Shown in pieces: positions 25,705 to 35,104 of a DNA stretch of 64,000 nt (its first letter is position 1; the number at the start of each line of letters is the position of its first letter). The notes beneath the pieces are model-generated. The model was not told the DNA's origin and ran no database searches. It saw only the letters and a program-made list of their open reading frames with translations. Made by a program: the position numbers and the translations under genes. Source of the DNA: Bacillota bacterium (GTDB lineage: Bacteria > Bacillota > UBA994); the NCBI GenBank assembly GCA_009773495.1, contig WSXW01000007.1, positions 1-64,000 on the forward strand, given 5' to 3'.

Positions 25705-27471
25705 CTAGTTTTTTATCATCAGTGTCCCGTTAACTAATCGAATTATAACGCCGTACTGTGTGGCATCAAATGTATGACGCTGCGCACCAATGATTACAGC
25801 AGTATTCTCATGGGCTTTGGCAATAGATACTACGGATGTACTGGGGCAAAAAACCAGAGTAAGTACACCGGACTCAGACCCCAACTCTTTAATGGACACA
25901 TTATCCCCTGCACGCAACTCGCCACCTCGAAAAACGCCATTTATCAGTATCTTGCCACCTGCCAGCAAACGGGAGTTGTAACAGCCACCGCCCACTATAG
26001 TAATGTTTCCAGAAGCTGTTAGGCTAGAGTTTATAATATTTTTCGCCACACCATGAGCCTGAACAATCTCGTTAGTACTGAGCTTTTCATTTACCTCGAC
26101 AACTTGCTTTTGAAGTTTTAACAGAACCGCATCAGACTTTAATCCCATGTCTACCTCCCGAAGCAAATCTGTAAAAGCATCCACAACCTTACCTCCCACA
26201 ACTTCTAACAGGCGCGGCGACAATTTTATGAACTCCTTTTTTAAAAAAGCGACCCTGTCATACAGATCCGGGGTCTTCTGAGCGACTAATGACGTCAGTA
26301 ATTGCGGCAACATGGCCTTACGATTTTCCGGTATACGCTCTTTTAGTTGAGGATACGCCGATAAAAGTTGCTGTAACATCTCCTGCACATTCTCCAACAC
26401 TGGATTTACCGTCTTGAGGAACATAGGAGAAACTCCCGCAGAAACTTGTGATGAAATAATATTACCCACCACCGACACTGAGCCACATGCCTGCAGAACT
26501 GCCTGCTCTACGAGGCCACTCACTTTAATGACTCCGCCGGCATAGACAGAGCAACCCGCCGTTACGTCACCTGCAATTACTACGTCTCCCACAAAAGAGA
26601 CGTTACCTGTGCCCAAATCAACGTTGCCCTTAATCATGAGGTCTGGCATGACATCAACCCGTGCTATTGACCCCGCCCGACGCAGCACCGGACGGCCCGC
26701 TTTGGTTGCCACTAATTGGTTTGACCACTCTTGTAGAATAACCCCCTGCCCCGGTACTAACTCTACATCACGCGGTTCAGGAGGGAAAACAGGTGCGCCG
26801 TACACTCCGGTACCAGGTCGGCCCGGCAAGGGAGGGGTCCGTTTAACCAGAACTTGCCCCTGCTCCACAGCTGTAAATTCAAAGCGCTCTCGAAAATTTA
26901 TCTCGCCCTCTTCTTCAATTTCCTTAAGAGATTTAGTTTGTGTATCAAAATACACTTGCACATCAGCATGTGTTCCAGGCACAGGAGGTATCCCTTCTGC
27001 CACTATTACTTCCTTTTTTTCCATAGCGGTGACTAGTTCGGCATACGAACTAACGTTTAGCCCAAAGGTGACCCCTTTTTGCCGCAAGACTTGGGCCAAC
27101 TCGTCCATAGTAAGAGGTGAACTCGAGGTACGGTTCTCTACAGTTGTAATGACGAGGTGAGGTGCAGGGTCTAGGTTGGGAATAGCCCTAGAGACAACCA
27201 CCCGTGGCACTACACACACACGAGCAGTAAGATCATCTGGCGAGACTATAAGTGACCAATGTCCGTCTTGCACCTCGGCAAGAGACTCCAGCTCAATTGT
27301 GTCGTCCTTACGCACTGACACGTTTTGACGCTGTTCTACCCCATTTACCTTAAGTTTTAAACCCAAGGTTGGAATGAGCGTTGGATAAGGCCCTTGGCTG
27401 TCGTGTTCAACTACCACTTGACCCGAGCGAACCATTGCCCATGGCAGCTTAATCTGGTTCTGTACTGACAC
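25705..27471 (-). CDS. FapA/DUF342 domain protein
   Basis: A protein of 588 residues of the DUF342 (flagellar assembly protein A) family. The N-terminal region carries the conserved KKEVIVAEGIPPVPGTHA block (about residues 152-169). The central part is a repeated beta-structure (GNVDLGTGNVSFVGDVVIAG, then GCSVYAGGVIKVSG) interrupted by a coiled segment near residues 370-450. The GTG start has a GGGGGG-rich site and overlaps glycerate kinase by 23 bases. No flagellar gene is nearby, so a role in flagellar assembly is not supported by context. Polymer or surface binding has been suggested for this fold, but the function is open. Confidence 0.82.
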   Translation of the reverse strand: MSVQNQIKLPWAMVRSGQVVVEHDSQGPYPTLIPTLGLKLKVNGVEQRQNVSVRKDDTIELESLAEVQDGHWSLIVSPDDLTARVCVVPRVVVSRAIPNLDPAPHLVITTVENRTSSSPLTMDELAQVLRQKGVTFGLNVSSYAELVTAMEKKEVIVAEGIPPVPGTHADVQVYFDTQTKSLKEIEEEGEINFRERFEFTAVEQGQVLVKRTPPLPGRPGTGVYGAPVFPPEPRDVELVPGQGVILQEWSNQLVATKAGRPVLRRAGSIARVDVMPDLMIKGNVDLGTGNVSFVGDVVIAGDVTAGCSVYAGGVIKVSGLVEQAVLQACGSVSVVGNIISSQVSAGVSPMFLKTVNPVLENVQEMLQQLLSAYPQLKERIPENRKAMLPQLLTSLVAQKTPDLYDRVAFLKKEFIKLSPRLLEVVGGKVVDAFTDLLREVDMGLKSDAVLLKLQKQVVEVNEKLSTNEIVQAHGVAKNIINSSLTASGNITIVGGGCYNSRLLAGGKILINGVFRGGELRAGDNVSIKELGSESGVLTLVFCPSTSVVSIAKAHENTAVIIGAQRHTFDATQYGVIIRLVNGTLMIKN

Positions 27472-28627
27472 AGTGTTCCCCCCTCCCCATCCTTTTACCC
27501 TCTATGACAGCACGCATAACGTTATACGACGCTTGCACAATTAAATCTCCTGCCTGCTGCATTGCCACGTCTAGATCCATAGGCCGACAACAAAGGCTAA
27601 ATGCTGCCGAGAATACTCCAGCGTTAGCCGACGCAGCAGATTGGTCTATTCCACCTGCAATGGCTATAACCGGAACACCTAAGATGCTTGCTACTTGTGC
27701 TACCCCCCACGCTGTCTTACCCCGGACTGTCTGATAGTCTATCTGCCCCTCCCCCGTTAAGACAAGGTCTGCCCGAGCAATTTTCTCCTTAAGTTGTAAA
27801 GCCTCGCACACAATATTAATACCCTTCTCGAGCTTAGCTCCAAGGAAGGCCATAAGGCCAGCCCCCAGACCGCCAGCTGCACCAGATCCAGGGACAGCTG
27901 CGACTTCCATCTTGAGGCAACGCATTATAGCCCGTGAATACGCTTGTAAGCCTAAATCAAGTACGTCAACCATTTCGGCAGTTGCGCCTTTTTGTGGGCC
28001 ATACACCACTGCAGCTCCATTTACACCGAACAGGGGGTTATCTACGTCACAAGCTACAACAAACTCCATATTTTTTACACGGGGGTCCATACCCGATACA
28101 TCAATGTCGGCGATCTTTGATAGATACAGACCCCCTGCTTCTACGGCTTTTCCTGTGCAGTCGTAAAACTGAACACCTAGGGCCTGGGCCATACCTACGC
28201 CACCATCGTTAGTGGCACTGCCGCCAATACCAATAATCATGCGCCGACACCCGGCATCTAGTGCTGCTAAAATTAATTGTCCCGTGCCAAAAGTGGTTGT
28301 GTAGTAAGGATTTCTTTTATGTAAGGGTACAAGAGTAAGCCCCGAAGCAGCTGCCATCTCTATAACTGCGGTTGAGCTACCATCTCCCAACAGGCCCCAT
28401 TCAGCAACCACCGCCTCACCAATAGGGCCTGTTACGAGAGTCTGATGCAATGTGCCTTCTGTAGCCGCAACTAAGGCTCGTACCGTCCCCTCTCCACCAT
28501 CAGCCATAGGAACCTTAATTACCTCGATTGCAGAACAGGCGCGGTGAATTCCTTCTTCCATGTGAAGAGCTGCTTCTTCGGCTGTTAAGCTCCCTTTAAA
28601 GGAGTCCGGGGCAACCACGACTCTCAT
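27449..28627 (-). CDS. Glycerate 2-kinase (GarK/GlxK family)
   Basis: A kinase of 392 residues that phosphorylates D-glycerate with ATP. GarK/GlxK-type enzymes give 2-phosphoglycerate. The N-terminal MRVVVAPDSFKGSLTA and PMADGGEGTVRALV are signatures, and IGIGGSATNDGGVGMAQALG and LTGEGQIDYQTVRGK complete the active site. It links glycerate from glyoxylate or sugar-acid breakdown to glycolysis. No such pathway genes are adjacent. The gene is divergent from the APH-type kinase and overlaps the FapA-like gene at its 3' end. Confidence 0.92.
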   Translation of the reverse strand: MRVVVAPDSFKGSLTAEEAALHMEEGIHRACSAIEVIKVPMADGGEGTVRALVAATEGTLHQTLVTGPIGEAVVAEWGLLGDGSSTAVIEMAAASGLTLVPLHKRNPYYTTTFGTGQLILAALDAGCRRMIIGIGGSATNDGGVGMAQALGVQFYDCTGKAVEAGGLYLSKIADIDVSGMDPRVKNMEFVVACDVDNPLFGVNGAAVVYGPQKGATAEMVDVLDLGLQAYSRAIMRCLKMEVAAVPGSGAAGGLGAGLMAFLGAKLEKGINIVCEALQLKEKIARADLVLTGEGQIDYQTVRGKTAWGVAQVASILGVPVIAIAGGIDQSAASANAGVFSAAFSLCCRPMDLDVAMQQAGDLIVQASYNVMRAVIEGKRMGRGEHCVSTEPD

Positions 28628-28795
28628 AATCCCTCACCTCATAATCTAATAATTTCGCTATAGAGAATCTTTTTCCTTGCTCCCATGTTAAGCTTAAGAA
28701 AGCATTTCTTAGTCTATTGGAGCGTCTGTCCTAAAGAATTATTGATAGTCAAAGCGAAGAGTGTAGAAAACCACTTTGCGTAGGAGGAATGTATA

Positions 28796-29806
28796 GTGCA
28801 ACACCTTACTAATTTACTGCAAGAATATATCTTCAGCAAAATAACCTACTTAAAAGATCCCTCCGTTGCTGAGCTTAAGAACCTCAACAATGGCTGGGAA
28901 AGTGACGTCTACTCGTTTATGCTAAGCTACACAGACAGCGGCTTGCCGTATCAGCGAAAGATGATTTTACGTTCTTACACTGGTAAGGAGGTTCCCCTCT
29001 TTCCTAACAAACCCTTGCATGAGTTTAACGTACTCAGACAACTGTGCCTCGATGGTTATCCGGTGCCAGAGGTATACCTCTTAGAATGCGACGCCAGTTA
29101 CCTAGGGAGCCCCTTTGTAATTATGGAGCTCATAGAAGGAGATGGTCTGGATCAAGTATTCTACCATGCTACTGCTGCGGAGCGGGGCGAGTTGCTCAAG
29201 CTTGGTGCTGAACTCTTTGTTGCACTCCACAACTTGGATTACAAACCCTACATGGGAGATGACGCTTGCACAAAGTGTGGCGCTATTTTACGGGAAATTA
29301 ATCGGCATGCAGCAATCGCCGAACACTTTAAGGCCAATTATACTCTGCCAGGTTTGGAGTGGCTACGTACGCAAGCGGCAGCGATAACTCAGGGGAGGCT
29401 TGCTTTGGCCCACTGGGACTATCATTTTGGCAACATCATCTTAACTCCGAATAAGCAACCGGTGGTGATCGACTGGACCATATCCGCGGTGACGGACTAT
29501 CGCTTTGACCTAGCATGGAGCCTGCTTTTCCTTGGGGATGCTGCCGAGAGCTTCGTGGCCTTGTATGAAGAGGCTAGCAAAAAAACGGTTGAGCACCTGG
29601 ACTTCTTTGTAGCCTTTGCCTGCTTGCGGCGTTTGCTCACCATGCTTATTTCGCTTGAGCACGGGGCAGAAGTCCTAGGGATGCGCCCCGGAGCAGAACA
29701 CATCATTCGCAAACACAAGGCACATCTGCAGGGTCTTTATACGAAATGGCTCGAGCTTACCCAACAGCCAATTCAACATGTAGAGACCGTTATAGCTGGT
29801 CTGTAA
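28796..29806 (+). CDS. Aminoglycoside phosphotransferase-fold kinase
   Basis: A protein of 336 residues with the APH/choline-kinase fold: a N-lobe with MILRSYTG, the hinge FVIMELIEGDGL, the catalytic loop LAHWDYHFGNII (Brenner-type H-x-D-x4-N) and the metal site VVIDWTISA. The GTG start has AGGAGG 8 bases upstream. Members phosphorylate antibiotics, sugars or other small hydroxyl compounds. The sequence does not decide which, and resistance should not be assumed. It is divergent from glycerate kinase. Confidence 0.85.
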   Translation: MQHLTNLLQEYIFSKITYLKDPSVAELKNLNNGWESDVYSFMLSYTDSGLPYQRKMILRSYTGKEVPLFPNKPLHEFNVLRQLCLDGYPVPEVYLLECDASYLGSPFVIMELIEGDGLDQVFYHATAAERGELLKLGAELFVALHNLDYKPYMGDDACTKCGAILREINRHAAIAEHFKANYTLPGLEWLRTQAAAITQGRLALAHWDYHFGNIILTPNKQPVVIDWTISAVTDYRFDLAWSLLFLGDAAESFVALYEEASKKTVEHLDFFVAFACLRRLLTMLISLEHGAEVLGMRPGAEHIIRKHKAHLQGLYTKWLELTQQPIQHVETVIAGL

Positions 29807-30126
29807 CAGAATAGTGCTGGCGCATGGCGCGGAGCGTTCCTGCGTTTTATCAGAAATTAGGAATTGAATAATCTGCACTGTATCCCTTGGCTCTGCGCCT
29901 AACTATGCCCCAGAACTCAGCGAATGTTCCTCCTACCTGAGAGAATATGCCCTGTGGCGGGAATGCTGCGCTTCTGTAAACCGATTGACAGTTTTAATGG
30001 ATGGAAGCTAAACTAAGAGTGTGCAAGATATAGAGAGGAGAGAGTCTCACTAAGATAGTGTGTCACCTACACAGGCCTGACGAAAAAACATGGAATCTTC
30101 TTTTTAGGTTGATTGGAGGAGTAGAA
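29807..30126. other. 320-bp intergenic region with a promoter
   Basis: No convincing gene is seen. A promoter TTGACA (29985-29990) with an 18-bp spacer and TAAACT (30009-30014) faces the MFS gene. On the minus strand a 46-codon open stretch ends at about 29857 but has no start signal. The segment ATGCCCCAGAA (29904-29914) also occurs, inverted, near the left edge (124-134), perhaps by chance. Confidence 0.45.
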
Positions 30127-31449
30127 GTGAACTCAGTTGCAAAACCCCCGTCTTGGCTCGGGGTGGACTTGGTTAAACATCGTTGGTTGTTCCCTCTCAT
30201 GGGTGCTCTGACAACGCTCATGGGCGGCTCGAGTTACGCGTTCAGCGTTTTCATTAGGCCCCTCGAAGCCGAATTTGGATGGACTCGGCCTGAAACCGTG
30301 GCTGCTTTTTCGGTAGCTATGTTTGTGATAGGCGCTTTTATGTGGATCACCGGTTTTTTTGTGGACAAATACGGCCCTCGTATTCCCTTCTTGATAGGTG
30401 CCTCTTTAATGGTATTATCGCAAATCTTATCTGCCCGAGTAGACAGCGTGACAGAGCTCATCATTACCTATGGCATTATCGGCGGCATGGGTATCGGAAT
30501 GACCTATTGCGCTTCAACTATTGCTACGACCACCCGATGGTTCCCTGAACCTAGTAAGCGAGGCTTGACGGTAGGCTTGTCCTTGGCAGGCTTTGGCATG
30601 GGTTCAGCCTTTGCTAGCCCCATTTGGACCGCTGCTATTGCTGTGTACGGATGGCGTACCACCTACACCCTGACCGGTGTAGTATTTGCAGTGGTTTTGG
30701 GGGTCATCGGCTCAATTCTGCGCTTCCCTCCTAACACTTGGGAATTTACTCCGAGAGAGGGTTGGCAACCACGCAAAACCACCAAAGCGAAAATGAGTAA
30801 AACTCTTCCCGCAAATAACAGTGATTTTAATTTCGCCCAAGCTATAGTAACACCACAGATTTGGATAACTAGCTTTATGTTCTTTGCCAGTATTTTCGGC
30901 GGCCTCATGGCTGTTAGTCAACTTGCGGCATTTGCTACCGACAAACCACCGGCTGGTATCGGAGTGGCTCCAGCAATTGCTGCCATGGCCATTACGATAC
31001 AGGCGGTGTTCAATGGTATAGGCCGCCCAGCTTGGGGCTTTATTTCTGGCAGAATTGGCACTAGGACAGCCTATCTCCTATCAATTTCTATGATGATTAT
31101 AGCCATGGTGACACTAGCGAATGCTACTAGTTTGCCTGTGTTAATATTGGGCGCTGTGCTTAACGGCTTTGCTTTTGGCGGCACTCTGGCGCTTAATCCT
31201 ATTATAACGACTGCGTTCTTTGGCTCCTCGTTCATTGCTGCTATCTACGGTTTCGTATTTTTCTTGGGCTTTGGATTTGGCGGCCTTTTCGGCCCTATGG
31301 CAGGGGCCTTCATACGTGACAGCACTTCCACCTACCAGGCAGCCTTTTATGCTGCTGCTGGTGTAGCACTGTTGTCCCTAGTGGTTGCTGCCCTATTTGT
31401 TCCCAAAGCTGGGCAAGAGAAACTCTCTGTCCCCAAGAAACAACTTTAA
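30127..31449 (+). CDS. MFS transporter of the oxalate/formate antiporter (OFA) family
   Basis: A 12-segment carrier of 440 residues from the GTG at 30127 with GGAGG 7 bases upstream; the longer open frame lacks a site. OFA features include MGALTTLMGGSSYAFSVFIRPLE, the GFFVDKYGPR loop between helices 2 and 3, and GGMGIGMTYCASTIATTTRWFP. The family exchanges small carboxylates such as oxalate/formate, or monocarboxylates. The actual substrate is unknown. It is followed by the YoaK-like gene 43 bases later, and both end at the terminator near 32278. Confidence 0.85.
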   Translation: MNSVAKPPSWLGVDLVKHRWLFPLMGALTTLMGGSSYAFSVFIRPLEAEFGWTRPETVAAFSVAMFVIGAFMWITGFFVDKYGPRIPFLIGASLMVLSQILSARVDSVTELIITYGIIGGMGIGMTYCASTIATTTRWFPEPSKRGLTVGLSLAGFGMGSAFASPIWTAAIAVYGWRTTYTLTGVVFAVVLGVIGSILRFPPNTWEFTPREGWQPRKTTKAKMSKTLPANNSDFNFAQAIVTPQIWITSFMFFASIFGGLMAVSQLAAFATDKPPAGIGVAPAIAAMAITIQAVFNGIGRPAWGFISGRIGTRTAYLLSISMMIIAMVTLANATSLPVLILGAVLNGFAFGGTLALNPIITTAFFGSSFIAAIYGFVFFLGFGFGGLFGPMAGAFIRDSTSTYQAAFYAAAGVALLSLVVAALFVPKAGQEKLSVPKKQL

Positions 31450-31492
31450 GCTAGGTGGAAGATGGCTTCAATTATGAAAGGATGACACCTCT

Positions 31493-32206
31493 ATGGGCAC
31501 GGCCAACAACGATGCAGCGAAGTTTGAATGGAGTGTATTACAGAATCCAACGGCGCTCCGAGTTACTGCCGGGGCACTGACATTTTTGGCCGGGATCATA
31601 AATGGGTTAGCTTCAGTAGCTTTGGTTTTTGCTCGGGTTTCACACATGTCCGGGCGTATCATCGACCAAGCTCAGTACTTGCTTATTTGTCCAATACATG
31701 CGCTCTTTGTCAGTACTTTAATTTTTTCTTTTTTTGCTGGCACTATCCTTGGTTCAATTGCCTTACAGCGCTTTAAGTTGACTGGGGCCTTGCTCTTAGC
31801 TACTGTGCCTATTCTTGCGGCAGCCCTAGTGGTAACTCTAGGTATACATGGCAGTAGTGCGAATAGCTATGAGCCGGCGCGCTTTCTTATCGCTTTTCTA
31901 CTGCCCCTCGGTATGGGCTGGCAGAACAGTGTTACGTCGCAGACCCGCCTTGGGCGCACCACGCATATGACCGGGGAATTGACGGATTTAGGCGTATGCA
32001 TATCCAAGGGTTATTGGGAGCGTGCTGGTTTCTTGTTCATCAAGTATGCCGCTTTTTTCTTAGGAGCAATATTTGGGTATGTGGGAGCAAAGTTCTCACC
32101 AGCTTTGACGTTACTACTTAGTGCGGCAGGCATCGTCGTGACAACTCTATGTTTACAGTACTGGGATAGCATCTCAGTTAATTCAGCTACCAAAACACAG
32201 AGTTGA
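31493..32206 (+). CDS. YoaK/DUF1275 family membrane protein
   Basis: A protein of 237 residues with about six hydrophobic segments. The pattern FLAGIINGLASVALVFARVSHMSGRI and the later RTTHMTGELTDLG resemble DUF1275, whose typical motifs contain TGN and THVTG. The family is thought to be membrane transport related but is uncharacterised. A GAAAGGA site precedes the ATG. It shares a transcript with the OFA-type transporter, so it may act in the same process. Confidence 0.65.
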   Translation: MGTANNDAAKFEWSVLQNPTALRVTAGALTFLAGIINGLASVALVFARVSHMSGRIIDQAQYLLICPIHALFVSTLIFSFFAGTILGSIALQRFKLTGALLLATVPILAAALVVTLGIHGSSANSYEPARFLIAFLLPLGMGWQNSVTSQTRLGRTTHMTGELTDLGVCISKGYWERAGFLFIKYAAFFLGAIFGYVGAKFSPALTLLLSAAGIVVTTLCLQYWDSISVNSATKTQS

Positions 32207-32243
32207 CCATCTCGCTACAATAATCATATATCCAGGCTCAGAG

Positions 32244-32278
32244 GTCCTTGGACCAGCCCGAAAGACTAGTCCAAGGAC
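32244..32278 (+). terminator. Terminator after the MFS-YoaK pair
   Basis: Stem GTCCTTGGAC / GTCCAAGGAC (32244-32253 with 32269-32278), followed by TTTA. Confidence 0.7.
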
Positions 32279-32355
32279 TTTACTCCTGTAAACATGAATA
32301 GGAGTTGTTACAGAATGGTCAGTACATTAACTGCCATCATTATAGGGGTGAGACG

Positions 32356-33021
32356 GTGTTAAATACATATGAGGAGTTTAAGAGCTACTTACAAAATGTC
32401 GGCTTCATGCCTTTGTCGAACAACAAGGTGGGATTCCCCTCGCTTTCTAGCCTCACGGCGGAAGAAGCATGGCACACCAATGAGGCTAACGACCCTTGGA
32501 TTTGGAGGCGTGTAATTGCTGAGGAGAAACTAGCAGCCTACGGCAAGTTCTTTGACAAGAAGCCTTCGTTTATTACCCTGGAGTGGCTGCCGTACTTCTT
32601 AGCAGTTCGACGGGGGAAGAAAAGTATTACGTCTCTATATGAAACCGGCAAACTTAGCACAACTGCCAAGAACATTTATGCTCTGCTCGAAGAACACGAG
32701 CAAATCGCGGCACATGATGTAAAGCCCCTCTTGGGATTAGGTAAAGACAGCAAAACGGAAATTGAAAATGCCATGATCGAATTACAGATGGGCATGTTTG
32801 TGACCATATCCGACATGGTTCGAAAAGTCAGTGCCGATGGGAGTCCCTATGGTTGGCCATCCGTGTGCCTGATGAAAATTGAAGATTGGGTGGGAGACGC
32901 AATTATGGCTAAGGCTGCGGAACTTGACCCGACTGGAGCCCGCGCTGAGATAATTGCCAAGGCCCGAGAGTTTAGCCCAGATGCCAACGAAAAGCAATTG
33001 ACACAGTTTTTGACCGTGTAA
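32356..33021 (+). CDS. AlkZ-related winged-helix protein
   Basis: A protein of 221 residues from the GTG at 32356 (AGGGG site). The first 80 residues (GFMPLSNNKVGFPSLSSLT..WIWRRVIAEEKLAAYG) are well conserved in Firmicutes proteins that I recall being annotated as AlkZ-related. The second half looks like a winged-helix segment (KLSTTAKNIYALLEEHEQI, then IENAMIELQMGMFVTISD). I see no QxQ or QxD catalytic motif of true AlkZ/YcaQ glycosylases, so an enzymatic role is unproven. It stands alone downstream of a terminator. Confidence 0.55.
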   Translation: MLNTYEEFKSYLQNVGFMPLSNNKVGFPSLSSLTAEEAWHTNEANDPWIWRRVIAEEKLAAYGKFFDKKPSFITLEWLPYFLAVRRGKKSITSLYETGKLSTTAKNIYALLEEHEQIAAHDVKPLLGLGKDSKTEIENAMIELQMGMFVTISDMVRKVSADGSPYGWPSVCLMKIEDWVGDAIMAKAAELDPTGARAEIIAKAREFSPDANEKQLTQFLTV

Positions 33022-33112
33022 TTAATTTCGTTTTTAGCTCCAAGCAACACCTCGGGCCCTGTTGCTATGCAGGCTAGGCTGGCGACCTTAGCGTGGTCTT
33101 TCCATCAAACAC

Positions 33113-33386
33113 TTGACATGCTAGCATAGCCGTGCTAATGTAACTAGCAATAGCATGAAGAGTGGCTGTGAAGAGAATTAGTAGCAGTAAGACCCACTGT
33201 AAAGAGAGCCGGTGGATGGTGTGAACCGGCACATGGTTAGCTGCGAATTACCTCTCTGAGCTCTTCCCGTGAACTCAAGTAGCGGGGGGCGGCACCGAAC
33301 CGTTATTTCGCCGAGTGGGAAGCTATGCTTTCAACAAGGGTGGCACCGCGTTAACAACGTCCCTTACCTATATGGGTAAGGGACGT
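33113..33386 (+). ncRNA. Tyrosine T-box leader of tyrS
   Basis: Upstream of tyrS lies a full T-box riboswitch. A promoter-like TTGACA is at 33113-33118. Stem I begins with the AGAGAG region and closes with CTCTCT near 33252-33257. A UAC tyrosine specifier is at 33249-33251. The T-box AAGGGTGGCACCGCG is at 33336-33350, and a 12-bp terminator stem (33357-33368 with 33375-33386) is followed by TTTTATTTT. Uncharged tRNA-Tyr should stabilise the antiterminator and turn on tyrS. Confidence 0.92.
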
Positions 33387-33411
33387 TTTATTTTACTAAG
33401 GGGGAGTCGCG

Positions 33412-34641
33412 ATGGCTACTACATCAGAACAACAGCCAGAGATCAACCGCCAGATAGATATTTTGTCTAGGGGCATTGTAGAGATTATTCCAGCGGAGGG
33501 GCTTCGGGAAAAAATCACACACTCCCTCTGTACAGGCCGGCCCCTTAAGGTAAAACTGGGCTTAGACCCAACAGCACCCGATGTGCACCTAGGGCATACG
33601 GTAGTGCTCCGCAAACTACGACAGTTCCAGGACCTAGGCCATGAGGTGCAACTAGTTATCGGTGACTTCACTGGCCGCATTGGGGACCCCAGTGGTCGCT
33701 CGGATGCCCGCAAACAACTAACCGATGCTGAAGTAACAGCCAATGCCAAGACTTACGTTGAGCAGTTCGGAAAGGTTATGGATAGCTCTAAAATCAAAGT
33801 GCATTTCAATTCCGAATGGCTGAATAAGCTCAATTTCTCCGATGTAGTGCGCCTATCAAGCCAGATCACCGTTGCTCGCATGCTCGAGCGCGACGACTTT
33901 GAGAAACGCTACAAAGCCAACCTACCTATTTCTGTCCACGAGTTCTTCTACCCGCTCATGCAGGGCTACGACTCCATTACCCTAGATACTGATATAGAGC
34001 TAGGCGGCACGGACCAGAAGTTTAACCTTCTTATGGGCCGTCAGCTACAGGAGGCGTATGGGCAGGAGAAACAAATAATCATGACTTCCCCGTTACTCGA
34101 AGGGCTCGACGGAGAACGCAAAATGAGTAAATCCCTCGGTAATTGCATTGGAATTAACGAGACTCCTAATTCTATCTACGGCAAGACCATGTCTATACCT
34201 GATCATCTGATGCTGAGATACTTCATGCTAGTCACGGATGTAACCAATGAGACGCTCCAAGAGATGGAAGCTGGTCTTAAAGAGAACACCCTTCACCCAC
34301 GTGATCTCAAAATGAGACTGTCTCGCACTATAGTTACCATGTACCATGGTGAACAGGCTGGCCAGGTGGCGGAGCAGCACTTTGTTACTGTGTTCCAGGA
34401 AAGGGCGCTGCCTGAAGACATCAACGAAGCACAGTGGAAGGGCAAGGCAAGTGTGGGGGTAGTAAAACTGTTGAGCGAATTAGGATTGACCGCATCCAAT
34501 AGCGAGGCCCGGCGGATGATTCAAAGTGGAGCCGTACGGGTAAACGGCGAGCGTATGGTTACAGATGAACAGGTTGTAAATGTGGAGAGCGGTACAATAG
34601 TACAGGTAGGCAAGAGAAAGATCGTGCGAGTGAGGGTGTAG
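33412..34641 (+). CDS. tyrS: Tyrosyl-tRNA synthetase
   Basis: Class I synthetase, 409 residues, charging tRNA-Tyr. The HIGH-type motif is HLGHT (59-63), the tyrosine-binding block is GGTDQKFNLL (about 198-207) and KMSKS is at 237-241. The C-terminal S4 RNA-binding domain (ARRMIQSGAVRVNGERM) completes it. The sequence is of the long-branch TyrRS type (TyrZ-like), with the domain order usual for Firmicutes. It is controlled by the T-box directly upstream. Confidence 0.95.
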   Translation: MATTSEQQPEINRQIDILSRGIVEIIPAEGLREKITHSLCTGRPLKVKLGLDPTAPDVHLGHTVVLRKLRQFQDLGHEVQLVIGDFTGRIGDPSGRSDARKQLTDAEVTANAKTYVEQFGKVMDSSKIKVHFNSEWLNKLNFSDVVRLSSQITVARMLERDDFEKRYKANLPISVHEFFYPLMQGYDSITLDTDIELGGTDQKFNLLMGRQLQEAYGQEKQIIMTSPLLEGLDGERKMSKSLGNCIGINETPNSIYGKTMSIPDHLMLRYFMLVTDVTNETLQEMEAGLKENTLHPRDLKMRLSRTIVTMYHGEQAGQVAEQHFVTVFQERALPEDINEAQWKGKASVGVVKLLSELGLTASNSEARRMIQSGAVRVNGERMVTDEQVVNVESGTIVQVGKRKIVRVRV

Positions 34642-34656
34642 GCAGAGAGGTTTTGC

Positions 34657-35088
34657 CTACCTCTCTAGTAATTTTCTCAGAGTAGCTTCAAATCTCGTAT
34701 CGTCATTGCCAGTACGTTTGCGCGGTCCCTTAGTTCTGCCCCCACCCCGCCGGAGCTTTGCCTTGACCTCTCGCTCTTCTAACAGAAAGGGCATATCTGC
34801 CTGAGTAAACTCACGACCCACTGGGCTCAGTGCTTTCGCCCCTTTACCTAGCACAATTGCTGCTAAGCCAATATCTTGCGTAATAACTACGTCGCCCTTA
34901 GCCGTCAAGTTCATGACCTTTAAGTCTACCTCTTGCGAGTTATCTCCCACCACAATGTGGTTTAGACTCTGCACAGCGTGATTAAAGCTAGCTACGGTGT
35001 AAGCAGGAATGCCTAACGCGCTAGACAGTTCCAGACAAATAGCTAGTGCCCCACGGGGGCAGGCATCGGCATCTACTATTATCTTCAT
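34657..35088 (-). CDS. YaiI/YqxD family protein (DUF188)
   Basis: A protein of 143 residues with the PIN-like DUF188 signature [14 protein letters not shown] at the start, [20 protein letters not shown] in the middle and a basic C-terminal tail ([13 protein letters not shown]). The fold suggests a nuclease or RNA-binding role, but none has been shown. It begins 16 bases after the methyltransferase stop and is convergent with tyrS. Confidence 0.85.
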   Translation of the reverse strand: MKIIVDADACPRGALAICLELSSALGIPAYTVASFNHAVQSLNHIVVGDNSQEVDLKVMNLTAKGDVVITQDIGLAAIVLGKGAKALSPVGREFTQADMPFLLEEREVKAKLRRGGGRTKGPRKRTGNDDTRFEATLRKLLER

Positions 35089-35104
35089 ACAGCGCGTCCA
35101 CGGA

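Noticed and set aside
28796-29806. Antibiotic-resistance gene call for the APH-fold kinase
   Set aside because: Only the general kinase fold is visible; nothing in the sequence or context indicates an aminoglycoside substrate.
29857-29996. 46-codon minus-strand open stretch in the same gap
   Set aside because: It has no start codon or ribosome site, and its length is compatible with chance.
29807-30126. Riboswitch upstream of the OFA-family transporter
   Set aside because: CCTGAGAG and similar words occur, but no complete conserved core or paired structure of a known class could be traced.
34642-34668. Hairpin at the tyrS/yaiI junction
   Set aside because: Two short alternative stems exist but neither has a T-run, so a terminator is not supported.
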